Shown: in pieces, positions 23,671-31,416 of the stretch | How the letters are laid out: each line of letters begins with the position of its first letter | How positions within the stretch are numbered: position 1 is the first letter of the stretch | NCBI GenBank assembly: GCA_022841745.1 | Contig: JALHQW010000073.1 | Location: forward strand, 1-36,836 | Length of the DNA: 36,836 bases | Reading direction: 5' to 3' | DNA from: Saprospiraceae bacterium | Lineage (GTDB): Bacteria; Bacteroidota; Bacteroidia; Chitinophagales; Saprospiraceae | The notes under the pieces: model-generated | Database searches by the model: none | The model's input: the letters and a program-made list of their open reading frames with translations, nothing else | What the model was told of the DNA's origin: nothing | Translations under genes and position numbers: made by a program

Positions 23671-25104
23671 TCAAATCCCACTTTCGGCCCGTTTTACAGC
23701 CCTTCGCAATGCGCCGATTTTGTGAAAAACCTCCGCCAACTCTTTTTCTTCCACCGAATGCTTCACAATCCCCGCTCCAGCCTGGTAATGCAGCGTATTG
23801 TCTTTGCTCAAAAAACTACGAATGAGGATGGCGTGGTTCGTCTCGCCGCTGAAGGTGAAAAAGCCGACACAACCACCATAAAAACTGCGCTGGTTCGGTT
23901 CGATTTCGTCAATGAGTTGCATGGCCCGGTGCTTGGGGGCGCCCGACAAAGTGCCCGCCGGGAAGGTCTCCGCCAGCAATTTAACGGTTGAAACTTCTGC
24001 TGGCAAATCGCCCGACACCTCCGACACCAGGTGAATGACATGGCTGTAAAACTGCACCTCCCGGTAAGTCTCCACCTTCACGTTTCGGCAAAGGCGGTTG
24101 AGGTCGTTCCTCGCCAAATCCACCAGCATGACGTGCTCGGCATTCTCCTTCGGGTCGGCGGCGAGGGCTTCTGCGCCAAGGCGGTCAGCTTGGTCGTCGC
24201 CCGTGCGGGGGAAGGTGCCTGCGATGGGGTTGATAAACGCTTGACGGTGGACGCTTGACGGTGGACGGTGGACGGTTTTCAAGCGGACCTGCGCTTCTGG
24301 CGATGAGCCGAAGATTTTATACCCTCCATAATCGAAATAAAACAAGTATGGAGAGGGGTTCACGCTGCGCAAAGCCCGATAAACATTGAAGTCGTCGCCT
24401 TGGAACTGCTGCGAAAACTGGCGGGCCAGCACGATTTGGAACACGTCGCCACGCTGGCAGTGGTGCTTGCCTTGAGTTACCATTTTCATGTACGCCTCGT
24501 CCGTCATGTTCGTCGTTTCCTCGCCGACGGTTCGGAACGAGAAGGTCGGCACGGGAGCCACTTGGAGCAGGTTTTCCAGTTCGGCGAGCTGGCTCGGTTC
24601 GCCAGGCAGATTGTTTTCCAGCACGGTCATTTGCTGGTTGAAGTGGTTGATGGCCACGATGAAGCGGGGCAGTTGGTAGCGGATTTGCGGGATGTCCCGC
24701 TCAGGGTTCAATGGGCTTTTCAACTTGATTTTTTCAAAAAACTGCACCGCTTCGTAGGTGCAGTAGCCAAAAAATCCGTTGAATTTTTTGGCAATGGGAA
24801 CCTCCGTTTGGAGGTCAAACTTTTTGAAGAAAGCCTCCAACTTAGCCACTGCCTCCTGCGGTTTTTCAATCGTAAAATTAGCCGCAGGCTGCCCCGGCAA
24901 TTGTTCCGTAACTCGCTGATGGTCAACCATGAACTCTGCCATCGGCTCCAGGCAGAGAAACGAAATGCTGTTCTCGTTACCATGGTAGTCCGAACTTTCG
25001 AGGAGCAGGGCGCCGGGGTAGCGGTCCCGCAGCCGCAGGTACAGGCTGACAGGGGTGACGGTGTCGGCGAGGAGAACCTTGGTATGTGAAGTGATATGGT
25101 GCAT
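23671..25104 (-). CDS. trpE: Anthranilate synthase component I with in-frame repeat insertion
   Basis: The product is 477 residues from the ATG at 25104 (MHHITSHTKVLLADTVTPVS). A longer frame from 25158 is rejected because its extra 18 residues have no family character. The feedback-site motif LLLESSDYHGNENSISFLCL (Leu-Glu-Ser) is present, as are the catalytic-domain signatures FQIVLARQFSQ, AFINPIAGTFPRTGDD, DLARNDLNRLCR, FPAGTLSGAPKHRAM and YGGCVGFFTFSGE. It converts chorismate, with ammonia from TrpG, to anthranilate, the first step of the pathway. Residues about 277-289 (VHRPPSSVHRQ) are encoded by a heptamer repeat inserted just before AFINPIAGT. The upstream leader carries an attenuator. 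Confidence 0.97.
   Translation of the reverse strand: MHHITSHTKVLLADTVTPVSLYLRLRDRYPGALLLESSDYHGNENSISFLCLEPMAEFMVDHQRVTEQLPGQPAANFTIEKPQEAVAKLEAFFKKFDLQTEVPIAKKFNGFFGYCTYEAVQFFEKIKLKSPLNPERDIPQIRYQLPRFIVAINHFNQQMTVLENNLPGEPSQLAELENLLQVAPVPTFSFRTVGEETTNMTDEAYMKMVTQGKHHCQRGDVFQIVLARQFSQQFQGDDFNVYRALRSVNPSPYLFYFDYGGYKIFGSSPEAQVRLKTVHRPPSSVHRQAFINPIAGTFPRTGDDQADRLGAEALAADPKENAEHVMLVDLARNDLNRLCRNVKVETYREVQFYSHVIHLVSEVSGDLPAEVSTVKLLAETFPAGTLSGAPKHRAMQLIDEIEPNQRSFYGGCVGFFTFSGETNHAILIRSFLSKDNTLHYQAGAGIVKHSVEEKELAEVFHKIGALRRAVKRAESGI
24238..24276 (-). repeat. In-frame heptamer repeat (GACGGTG) inside trpE
   Basis: Units GACGGTG and GACGCTT occur in tandem and are read in frame as VHRPPSSVHRQ, between VRLK and AFINPIAGT. 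The same word occurs at 6682-6764 and in the HYR gene at 9895-9927. The insertion lies in the chorismate-binding domain, close to conserved residues. Confidence 0.9.
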
Positions 25105-25174
25105 CAGAAATTCGGAAATTGAGAAATTAAGTTGGATTAACCTACGCCCTGCTCCCATTTAGGGGCTGGGGCAA

Positions 25175-25210
25175 CAAAAAAGGCCTACCGTGAACGGTAG
25201 GCCTTTTTTG
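25175..25210 (-). terminator. trp attenuator terminator hairpin
   Basis: A perfect 17-bp inverted repeat (core GGCCTACCGT and ACGGTAGGCC, with flanking A6 and T6) lies between the leader peptide and trpE, 71 bases before the trpE start. On the minus strand the stem is followed by a T-rich tract. Its 5' arm GGCCTACC can instead pair with GGATAGCC (25247-25240) at the stop codon of the leader peptide, with seven base pairs and one bulged base on each strand, which makes an antiterminator candidate. Confidence 0.85.
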
Positions 25211-25241
25211 CAACATCGAAATATTGAGCAACGGCATACGG

Positions 25242-25325
25242 CTATCCACGGAAATCAGGTTCCTTGAATTGCCACCACCAATTTTGTGCGGTTGCGTTTG
25301 GCTGAAATTTGGATGTTGAAGTCAT
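25242..25325 (-). CDS. trpL: trp operon leader peptide with three consecutive Trp codons
   Basis: The frame encodes 27 residues, beginning MTSTSKFQPNATAQN, then WWW at residues 16-18, then QFKEPDFRG and a TAG stop. Three adjacent TGG codons in a short frame just upstream of trpE and its terminator hairpin are the hallmark of a ribosome-sensing leader peptide. A ribosome stalled at the Trp codons would leave the stop-codon region free to pair with the terminator's 5' arm, so transcription continues. A ribosome reaching the stop codon would cover that region and let the terminator form. A weak promoter candidate lies upstream (TTG at 25390-25388, 21-base spacer, TTTCTTTG at 25366-25359). The frame is too short for similarity searches to confirm easily, so the call rests on position and codons. 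Confidence 0.85.
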   Translation of the reverse strand: MTSTSKFQPNATAQNWWWQFKEPDFRG

Positions 25326-25417
25326 ATTTTGATTTGCGTCAAAAGTTTTAACTGGGCACAAAGAAACGGGGAGTGGGGGCAGAAAGTCAAGTATTGCCAG
25401 ATTTTTTCTTCAAAAAA

Positions 25418-27649
25418 TTATTCCAAAACCACCTTGCCAGTCTCCGCATCCAGCGTCAAAGTCCCAGCGCCCACAGGTATTTTTACCAAAATCTCCTTTC
25501 CTTTTTTTAGTTTTATTTTTTGGTCACCCCCTGTCTTGGTGTGAAAGACCAGCAATCTATTGCCAGCATAGACCACGCCTTCATCTGTGTAAAAATGGAC
25601 ACCAGATTCGGCCAGTAGGTAGCGCCACCAATTGGCATCAATAGGTGGGATGCCGAGGAACCAAGCCGTGTGCCCTGCTATTTTCTTCTTCGCAAAAACG
25701 GTACTGCCATCATGTTCATAACTGGCAATGGTCGTGGCAGAAGGGTCGCTTACCGACCACAAAGGCGAGAGCTTGCCCCAAGCAGTTTGTCTTGGTAAAC
25801 TGCCCACGGCCCGTACGGCTGGAACAGTATCGCATTGCGCAGCAACCAATTGTAAACCAGCGACTTGTGAAGAATTTGAAACACCCAACTGCTCCGGTGC
25901 ATATACCCAAAACAGGTGCCGCCCGTCTCGCTCCCAGAATTGCCGAATGGCCGCCAAGTCCTTTTCTTCCAGCAGCCAAGTGTTCGCAAAAATGACCGCC
26001 CGGTAAGGAGACGGGTCGAGCAGCGAGAGGTCGTTGAGGTGGACGGCATCCCACACTACTCCGGCATAGCTCAGTGCCAAGGGCAACCAGTCCACCACCT
26101 GTGAGCTGATGGGGCAGGAGTCCTGTTTGGTGCTTTTAAGGTGGTAAAAAACCTCGGTGTCATAGACCAGTAGCACGTCGGCAGCGGTCTGCCACGGGCG
26201 GTGCAGAAGCGAGTCGGCCAACGTTTTCAGGCGTTTTATGCTCCGCAAATAATCGGGGTGGTCCCAGTAGCCGATGGTGCCGGATTGGATGTCGTGCTCG
26301 TTGCCCCGGTGCAGGTTCATGCCGCTGGGGCCGAAGTCGTAGAACCAGAGGCCGGCGCCCTTAGTGAGCGGCGAGAGCACGTTCCGCTCGATGGCAGCGA
26401 TGTTTTCCTGCACGTTGCGGCGGTAGTTTTGCGAGTTGTCCTTGCCATTCAGCACGGGAAAGGTGCGGCGGGGCTGCTGGTCGTACTCGTCGAGCCAGAG
26501 CTTGCCGTGCAGGGTGATGCTACGTACGAGGCTGCGGCTGCGGTAAGGCTCGCCGGGGTCATAGCCATCGTCGGGATAATAGACCTGTGGGCCGCTCAGG
26601 TAGTCAATCCAGGGGGAGGCCAGCACCCGCTGAAGTTCCAAGTGGCCGCCCGCCGCCTGCCGGTTGAACATGGAGAAGAAATAGCCATAAAAGGCCCCGG
26701 TCAAAATCGGGCGGTTCCATTTTTCCTTTACCGTTTTGCAGAAAAAGAGGATGTTTTCGGCGACGAGTTCGTGCTGGCAGCGGTAGTAATCAAGAATGCG
26801 GATTTCGGATTGCGGATTGCGGAAGAGGCTGCCATCTTGCACTTTTCGTTCATCGGGGGTGGGGGCGGTGGCCTTGTCAAACGAGGCAGTTGGGGCATTC
26901 CAAGTTTTGCAAAGCGCCTCATTTGAGACATATTTTTCCTTGAGCCAACTTTGAAAATGCTGCTTCATCGGCTCGCTGAAATCGGCCTCGTGCTCGATAA
27001 ATCCCCACTGGTGCCACTCGCCGTAAACACCTGCCACCACATGGATGCCGATGAGCCGTTTGCCTTCTTTTGTCTTCGAAAACTCCTTGCAAAAACGAGC
27101 GAGCATTGCGCCAGCATCCTCCCGCCATTTTTGCGAAGCAAAGCTGACCCGCACGGGCAGTCCGGCGTCGTCCTGCACCAGGCGGCTGAGGCGCAGCGGC
27201 TCGAAGGGCTGGGCGGGGGTGCCGGCTTCGTAGGCCACCAGTTCGTCGGGATGCTGGGAGAGCCACCAAGCTGGCGGGTTCAGGTGCAGGCGGAAGACGA
27301 CTGCCGCATCGGGGCAGACGGCCAGTGTGCCTTGGATTTGCCGCTTCGCAATGTCGAGGCTGAACTGGCCGGGTGCCTGTGAAATATGTTCCCAAAAAAT
27401 ATCAAGCTGAAACAGCCGGATGCCCGCTTCGCAAAAATTGCGGAGGTTGTGCTGCGGCACCTCCTCCCACGACCAGCGGCCACCGGGCACGTCGGTCAGG
27501 GCGTAGAACATGGGCGATTCGGGCTTGCCATTGATGAAAATGGTGGGCTTGCCCTGGTAAGGTCGAAGCTCGGTGCTGAGGGACTGGGCAGTAGCCCATT
27601 GCGGAGCGAAAAACAAAAAGACCAGTAACGGTAGGTTCAGTTTTTTCAT
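25418..27649 (-). CDS. Secreted GH-A clan glycoside hydrolase (GH42 beta-galactosidase-like)
   Basis: The 743-residue product has a signal peptide (MKKLNLPLLVFLFFAPQWATAQ). Residues about 35-480 form a TIM-barrel of the GH42/GH35-like type. The candidate acid/base is Glu211 in VVAGVYGEWHQWG and the candidate nucleophile is Glu388 in GKLWLDEYDQQP. Residues about 505-640 (ADVLLVYDTEVFYHL, YAGVVWDAVHLNDL, YRAVIFANTWLL) match the GATase-like trimerisation domain of GH42. A small beta domain ends the chain. It probably cleaves beta-galactosides or a related glycan in the periplasm or outside the cell; the substrate is not determined. Residues about 277-284 (RNPQSEIR) come from an in-frame heptamer repeat. 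It is divergent from the SusD-like gene, which suggests a shared carbohydrate locus. Confidence 0.82.
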   Translation of the reverse strand: MKKLNLPLLVFLFFAPQWATAQSLSTELRPYQGKPTIFINGKPESPMFYALTDVPGGRWSWEEVPQHNLRNFCEAGIRLFQLDIFWEHISQAPGQFSLDIAKRQIQGTLAVCPDAAVVFRLHLNPPAWWLSQHPDELVAYEAGTPAQPFEPLRLSRLVQDDAGLPVRVSFASQKWREDAGAMLARFCKEFSKTKEGKRLIGIHVVAGVYGEWHQWGFIEHEADFSEPMKQHFQSWLKEKYVSNEALCKTWNAPTASFDKATAPTPDERKVQDGSLFRNPQSEIRILDYYRCQHELVAENILFFCKTVKEKWNRPILTGAFYGYFFSMFNRQAAGGHLELQRVLASPWIDYLSGPQVYYPDDGYDPGEPYRSRSLVRSITLHGKLWLDEYDQQPRRTFPVLNGKDNSQNYRRNVQENIAAIERNVLSPLTKGAGLWFYDFGPSGMNLHRGNEHDIQSGTIGYWDHPDYLRSIKRLKTLADSLLHRPWQTAADVLLVYDTEVFYHLKSTKQDSCPISSQVVDWLPLALSYAGVVWDAVHLNDLSLLDPSPYRAVIFANTWLLEEKDLAAIRQFWERDGRHLFWVYAPEQLGVSNSSQVAGLQLVAAQCDTVPAVRAVGSLPRQTAWGKLSPLWSVSDPSATTIASYEHDGSTVFAKKKIAGHTAWFLGIPPIDANWWRYLLAESGVHFYTDEGVVYAGNRLLVFHTKTGGDQKIKLKKGKEILVKIPVGAGTLTLDAETGKVVLE
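26798..26823 (-). repeat. In-frame heptamer repeat (GCGGATT) in the glycosidase gene
   Basis: GCGGATT, TCGGATT, GCGGATT, GCGGA run in tandem and are read as FRNPQSEIR in the coding frame. It lies in a loop region between barrel segments (PTPDERKVQDGSL and ILDYYRCQHEL). Confidence 0.85.
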
Positions 27650-27666
27650 CGAAAACGGTTGTGAAC

Positions 27667-27696
27667 CAAAGGTAAAAAAGCAGTTGGCAAATTCAA
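27667..27696 (-). promoter_or_regulatory. Candidate promoter of the glycosidase gene
   Basis: On the minus strand TTG (27696-27694), 19 bases, then TACCTTTG (27674-27667), matching the Bacteroidota consensus. The start codon is 17 bases further on. Confidence 0.6.
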
Positions 27697-27733
27697 TTTT
27701 GTGGTGATTTTATAAACTGGTTGACTACATTTG
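27697..27733 (+). promoter_or_regulatory. Candidate promoter of the SusD-like gene
   Basis: TACATTTG at 27726-27733 matches the -7 element TAnnTTTG exactly. The best -33 element, TTTTG at 27697-27701, is 24 bases upstream, longer than ideal. It is back to back with the glycosidase promoter. Confidence 0.4.
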
Positions 27734-27797
27734 CCATGTTGTGTATGGGCAGTTTTGGCTACCATTGGCAACGGCTATCTCAACTTATTGTGAAGCA

Positions 27798-29246
27798 ATG
27801 AAACAAAACGCCACCCTCGTCCTCCTTGCCGCCCTGCTGGCGATGCTCCCTTCTTGCCACGACCAAGATTATTACCAAGTGAACCCCAACGCCCCCTCTA
27901 CGGCCACACCAGCGTTGTTGCTCACGGGCATCTGCGTGAATGTGTTCAATATCTGGCCTGTTGACCCGGCGTATGCGGCACGGCACCTGACCTATTACGA
28001 GCGGCCAAACTCCAACGTGAACTATGGCTGGACGACCTCCAGTTTTGGGCCATACGCCACCTTGCGGCAGGTGGAAAACATGAATGAACTGGCCGTTGCC
28101 AATGGCGACAAGAACTACCAGGGCCTGGCCAAGCTCTTCCGGGCCGTGCTGTTTTCCGAGCTGACGCTCACCTTTGGCGAAATTCCCTACTCGCAGGCGA
28201 TGAAGGCCGAGGAGGGCATTGATGAGCCAGCCTACGACACGCAGGAGGACATTTTCGTGGGCCTGCTGAATGAGCTGGAAGAAGCAAACGCCCTGCTGGA
28301 TGTCGCCAATGGCAGCATCGGCGGCGATATTATTTATGGCGGCGATGCTTCGCAATGGAAGAAGGCGGTGAACGCCTTTCGGCTGCGGCTGCTCATTTAC
28401 CTGAGCAAAAAAGAAGACAATTCGAAGCTGAACATCAAGCAACAATTCCAGCAAATACTGGACAATCCCGATAAATATCCCTTGATGGAGGGCAACGATG
28501 ACAATGCGCAATTGACCTACAACACCAGCGCCACGGACAATTACTACCCTACCTTCAACAACCTGTCGCTGTCTAGTCTTGTGTCGTTGGAGAAGGGGAT
28601 GGTAAAACTGCTGAAAGACCGCCAAGACCCCCGCCTGTTCGACTACGGCGACCCCATACAAGGGATGCCCGCCAACGACTTCAACAGCTACGAGGGCGTG
28701 GACGCTGGCCTCGTCGTCTCCGACCAGCAGAACGCCGCCGTTAACGCCTCCAAAATCAACCGCCGCTATGTGAACGATGAGGTGAACGAGCCAATGGTTT
28801 TGATTGGCTACTCGGAGCAGGAGTTCCTGATTGCCGAGGGCATTGCAAGGGGCTGGGCGAGCGGGCCAGGCACGGCAGCCGGGCATTACAACACGGGCAT
28901 CCGGGCATCCATGCTGCAGCGTGGCCTCGGAGGGCCAGCCATAGATGGTTACCTGAACAAGCCACTGGTGAAGTTCGACCCGAATATTTACCTGGAACAA
29001 ATTATCACACAGAAGTACCTTTCCCTTTTCATGGCGTCGGGCTGGGTGCCCTTCTTCGAGCAGCGGCGCACGGGCTTCCCCAGCTTCAGCATCGGCCCGG
29101 CCACCCTCAACAACGGCCAAATACCCAAGCGCTGGCTCTACCCACAGGACGAGTACGACAACAACCGGGGCAATTTGCAGGATGCGCTGCAACGACAGTT
29201 CGGTGGAGATGACGATGTCAACGGGGTGATGTGGATATTGGAGTGA
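27798..29246 (+). CDS. SusD/RagB-like nutrient-binding outer-membrane lipoprotein
   Basis: The product is 482 residues from the ATG at 27798, chosen because it gives a lipoprotein signal peptide (LLAALLAMLPSC, lipid-modified Cys20). An in-frame ATG at 27741 would hide it. The family motifs are those of the SusD-like type 2 group: an N-terminal helical TPR-like body (ATLRQVENMNELAVANGDKN, YQGLAKLFRAVLFSELTLTF, GEIPYSQAM) and the C-terminal QKYLSLFMASGWVPFFEQRR followed by TGFPSF. SusD proteins sit on the cell surface as a lid on a SusC channel and bind the transported glycan or peptide. Here the likely SusC partner is 3.5 kb downstream rather than directly upstream. Confidence 0.92.
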   Translation: MKQNATLVLLAALLAMLPSCHDQDYYQVNPNAPSTATPALLLTGICVNVFNIWPVDPAYAARHLTYYERPNSNVNYGWTTSSFGPYATLRQVENMNELAVANGDKNYQGLAKLFRAVLFSELTLTFGEIPYSQAMKAEEGIDEPAYDTQEDIFVGLLNELEEANALLDVANGSIGGDIIYGGDASQWKKAVNAFRLRLLIYLSKKEDNSKLNIKQQFQQILDNPDKYPLMEGNDDNAQLTYNTSATDNYYPTFNNLSLSSLVSLEKGMVKLLKDRQDPRLFDYGDPIQGMPANDFNSYEGVDAGLVVSDQQNAAVNASKINRRYVNDEVNEPMVLIGYSEQEFLIAEGIARGWASGPGTAAGHYNTGIRASMLQRGLGGPAIDGYLNKPLVKFDPNIYLEQIITQKYLSLFMASGWVPFFEQRRTGFPSFSIGPATLNNGQIPKRWLYPQDEYDNNRGNLQDALQRQFGGDDDVNGVMWILE

Positions 29247-29250
29247 TTGT

Positions 29251-29397
29251 TTTATTTGATTTAAGAATTCAGATAGACGATTTAAGATTTTTGATTTATT
29301 GGGGCAATCAGATTTTAAAACATCAGTAATTTAAGATGTTTTCGGTGTTTAAATCGTATATCTTAATTCGTATATCTTATATCTTAAATCAAAACAA
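29251..29397. repeat. AT-rich heptamer-type repeat (TATCTTA/ATTTAAGA) with inverted arms
   Basis: The words GATTTAAGA, GATTTAAGATTTTTGATTT (about 29251-29296) and TTTAAGATG are answered by inverted TATCTTAATTCGTATATCTT and TATCTTAAATC words (about 29355-29391). The array fills the spacer between the SusD-like gene and the phosphatase gene and ends just before the latter's start. Confidence 0.75.
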
Positions 29398-29410
29398 ATT
29401 GAGCCATTTA

Positions 29411-31261
29411 ATGAAAAAATATATTATACTGCTTGGCATTGTTGCGAATGGCCTCAACCTCCTATCCCAATCCCTAGCCCCCCTCAACGCCCCCTTCACC
29501 GAGGGCCAGCCGCTCCAGTTCGCCTACACAGGTGGCACGGGGTCGCCGCAGGACTGGGTGGGCATCTACCAAGCGGGGCAAGTGCCGGGGCAGACGCCTT
29601 CCACCGTCTGGCAGTACGTGCCGACGACGAGCGGGCAGGTCGAGTTTGCGGGCACGCTGCCGCCCGGCGTTTATGATGCGCACCTGTTCTGCTGCAATGG
29701 CTACGACATCTTGGCCAGCCACACCGATTTTACCATCGGCGGCTCGGTGTTGCGCTCCCGGCTCGATTATTACAAGCTGACCGACAGCATAAAAGTCAGT
29801 GCCTTTGGGGGCATGGTGGGCGATGAAATCCGGGTTTACCACGCCGCCGATTTTGCCAATGGAAGCATCCTTGCCAATGCGACTCCACTGGCTGTACAGG
29901 CCATCAGCAACGCCAACCAAACGGTATATGATTTTGCGCCGCTTGCCTCAGTCGGTAATTTTGTCGTGTTGATTGTTTCCGGGGCGCAGGTGGCGGCCTT
30001 CGACCCCTTCGAGGTGAGGCCCGTGCCAATGCTGCCGCCCATCGTCACCCGCATCGGCCTTGGCTCTTGTGCCAGCCAGAACCTTGCCCAGCCGACGTTG
30101 GCGAACATCCTCAACCACGATATTGACCTGTTCCTCTACCTCGGCGACAACCTCTATATTGACACCTACAATCCTAATGTGCTGCGTTCGGCCTACGAAC
30201 AGTTCATCACTAATCGAGCTGAATATCAACAACTTAGGTCGAGCGTGCCCGTGCTGGCCACTTGGGACGACCACGACTACGGCTGCTGCGACGAGGACGC
30301 CGACTACCCGCACAAGGTGCTTTCGCAACAGGTTTTCCTCGATTTTTTTGAAGAACCCGCCAACTCGCCCCGCCGCACCCAGGAGGGCATCCACACGAGC
30401 TACCTCATTGGCCCGGAGGGCCAACGCCTGCAAATCATTTTGCTCGACACCCGCTACCACCTCGACGACCGCCGCCCCAACAACGGCTGCGGCATCAACG
30501 ACTACTGCCCTTGGGACTCGCCCGCCGACAGCACCAAGACCATGCTCGGTGCTGCGCAATGGGCTTGGCTGAAAACCGAACTGGAACAGCCTGCCGACCT
30601 GCGCCTCGTGGCCAGCAGTGTGCAGTTTTCGAGCAGCTACCACGGTTTCGAGAGCTGGCGGCTGTTCCCACACGAGCGGGAGCGGTTTCAGGAACTGGTG
30701 AAGGAAACTGGGGCCGAGCACCTCTTCCTTGTCTCTGGGGATATGCATTATTCTGAGGTTTCCAAATTGGCGAACGCCCCTGGCATTTATCCGCTCTACG
30801 ATTTCACGGCCAGCGGCATCACGAACACTTGGCCGCCAGCGGCCAATCAGAATCGGGTCGGCACGGCCTACGGCGGGGCCAACGTGGGCCTGATAGAAAT
30901 TGATTGGCAAGACAAAACCGTGCAATACAAGGCAATGGATGTTGCGGATGCGGTACGAGTGGAGTATGTTGTGCCCTTCGAGGAGATGGAGTTTGGGGCG
31001 ACTGCAACGACCGATGTTAATGGTCGCAACGCTTTGATTTTCAAGCAAGTACCGACGCCGGGACAGGGTGGGGCAAGGCTCGTTTTTGATGGAAAAACCA
31101 GTGGTGAACTCGTGTTGTACGACCTGATGGGCAGGGCAGTGTGCAGTATGGCAATTGAAAATGAGGAGGTGGTGCTGGTCGGTGAACTGCCGCCGGGGGT
31201 GTATGTGGCGAGGTTGCAACGTGGGGAACAAAATTCGGCTACAAGGGTCTTGGTGGAATGA
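29411..31261 (+). CDS. Secreted PhoD-like alkaline phosphatase/phosphodiesterase with SKICH-like N-terminal domain
   Basis: The product is 616 residues from the ATG at 29411 (MKKYIILLGIVANGLNLLSQ signal peptide). A start at 29336 would lie in repeat DNA. Residues about 25-110 form a small beta-sandwich with the pattern DWVGIYQAG, then YDAHLFCCNGYDILAS, shared with the next gene. Residues about 210-530 are a PhoD-type metallophosphatase: RIGLGSCASQN, LYLGDNLYIDTYN, TWDDHDYGCCDED (metal ligands), LLDTRYHLDD and LVSGDMHYSEVSKL. PhoD enzymes release phosphate from phosphodiesters and monoesters and need calcium and iron. The C-terminus (about 540-616) is a T9SS-type sorting domain that lacks the usual PNP motif. 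The enzyme should act at the cell surface, possibly feeding the adjacent SusCD-like uptake system. Confidence 0.9.
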   Translation: MKKYIILLGIVANGLNLLSQSLAPLNAPFTEGQPLQFAYTGGTGSPQDWVGIYQAGQVPGQTPSTVWQYVPTTSGQVEFAGTLPPGVYDAHLFCCNGYDILASHTDFTIGGSVLRSRLDYYKLTDSIKVSAFGGMVGDEIRVYHAADFANGSILANATPLAVQAISNANQTVYDFAPLASVGNFVVLIVSGAQVAAFDPFEVRPVPMLPPIVTRIGLGSCASQNLAQPTLANILNHDIDLFLYLGDNLYIDTYNPNVLRSAYEQFITNRAEYQQLRSSVPVLATWDDHDYGCCDEDADYPHKVLSQQVFLDFFEEPANSPRRTQEGIHTSYLIGPEGQRLQIILLDTRYHLDDRRPNNGCGINDYCPWDSPADSTKTMLGAAQWAWLKTELEQPADLRLVASSVQFSSSYHGFESWRLFPHERERFQELVKETGAEHLFLVSGDMHYSEVSKLANAPGIYPLYDFTASGITNTWPPAANQNRVGTAYGGANVGLIEIDWQDKTVQYKAMDVADAVRVEYVVPFEEMEFGATATTDVNGRNALIFKQVPTPGQGGARLVFDGKTSGELVLYDLMGRAVCSMAIENEEVVLVGELPPGVYVARLQRGEQNSATRVLVE

Positions 31262-31416
31262 CAATGCGGCAGCAAAGCCCCCAACATTTTTTATAACGAT
31301 AATTATTAGATAGAATCATAACTTCGGCGCATAATTTCTCAAAACAAAAAACTCTTCACCCAGCCATTTGCCGAAGGCAACCAAACCAAAGGCAACTGGC
31401 CAAACTTCCTTTCAAA

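Noticed and set aside
25175-25210. Simple terminator of the glycosidase gene
   Set aside because: The hairpin is more than 200 bases after the glycosidase stop and is preceded by a short frame with three Trp codons directly upstream of trpE, so an attenuator explains it better. It may still catch read-through.
27780-29192. Long open frame (470 codons) on the minus strand across the SusD-like gene
   Set aside because: It is the antisense of a firmly identified gene in GC-rich DNA. Its translation has no family motifs, signal peptide or normal amino-acid composition.
29948-31264. Long open frame (438 codons) on the minus strand across the phosphatase gene
   Set aside because: It is an antisense shadow of the PhoD-like gene with no protein features of its own.
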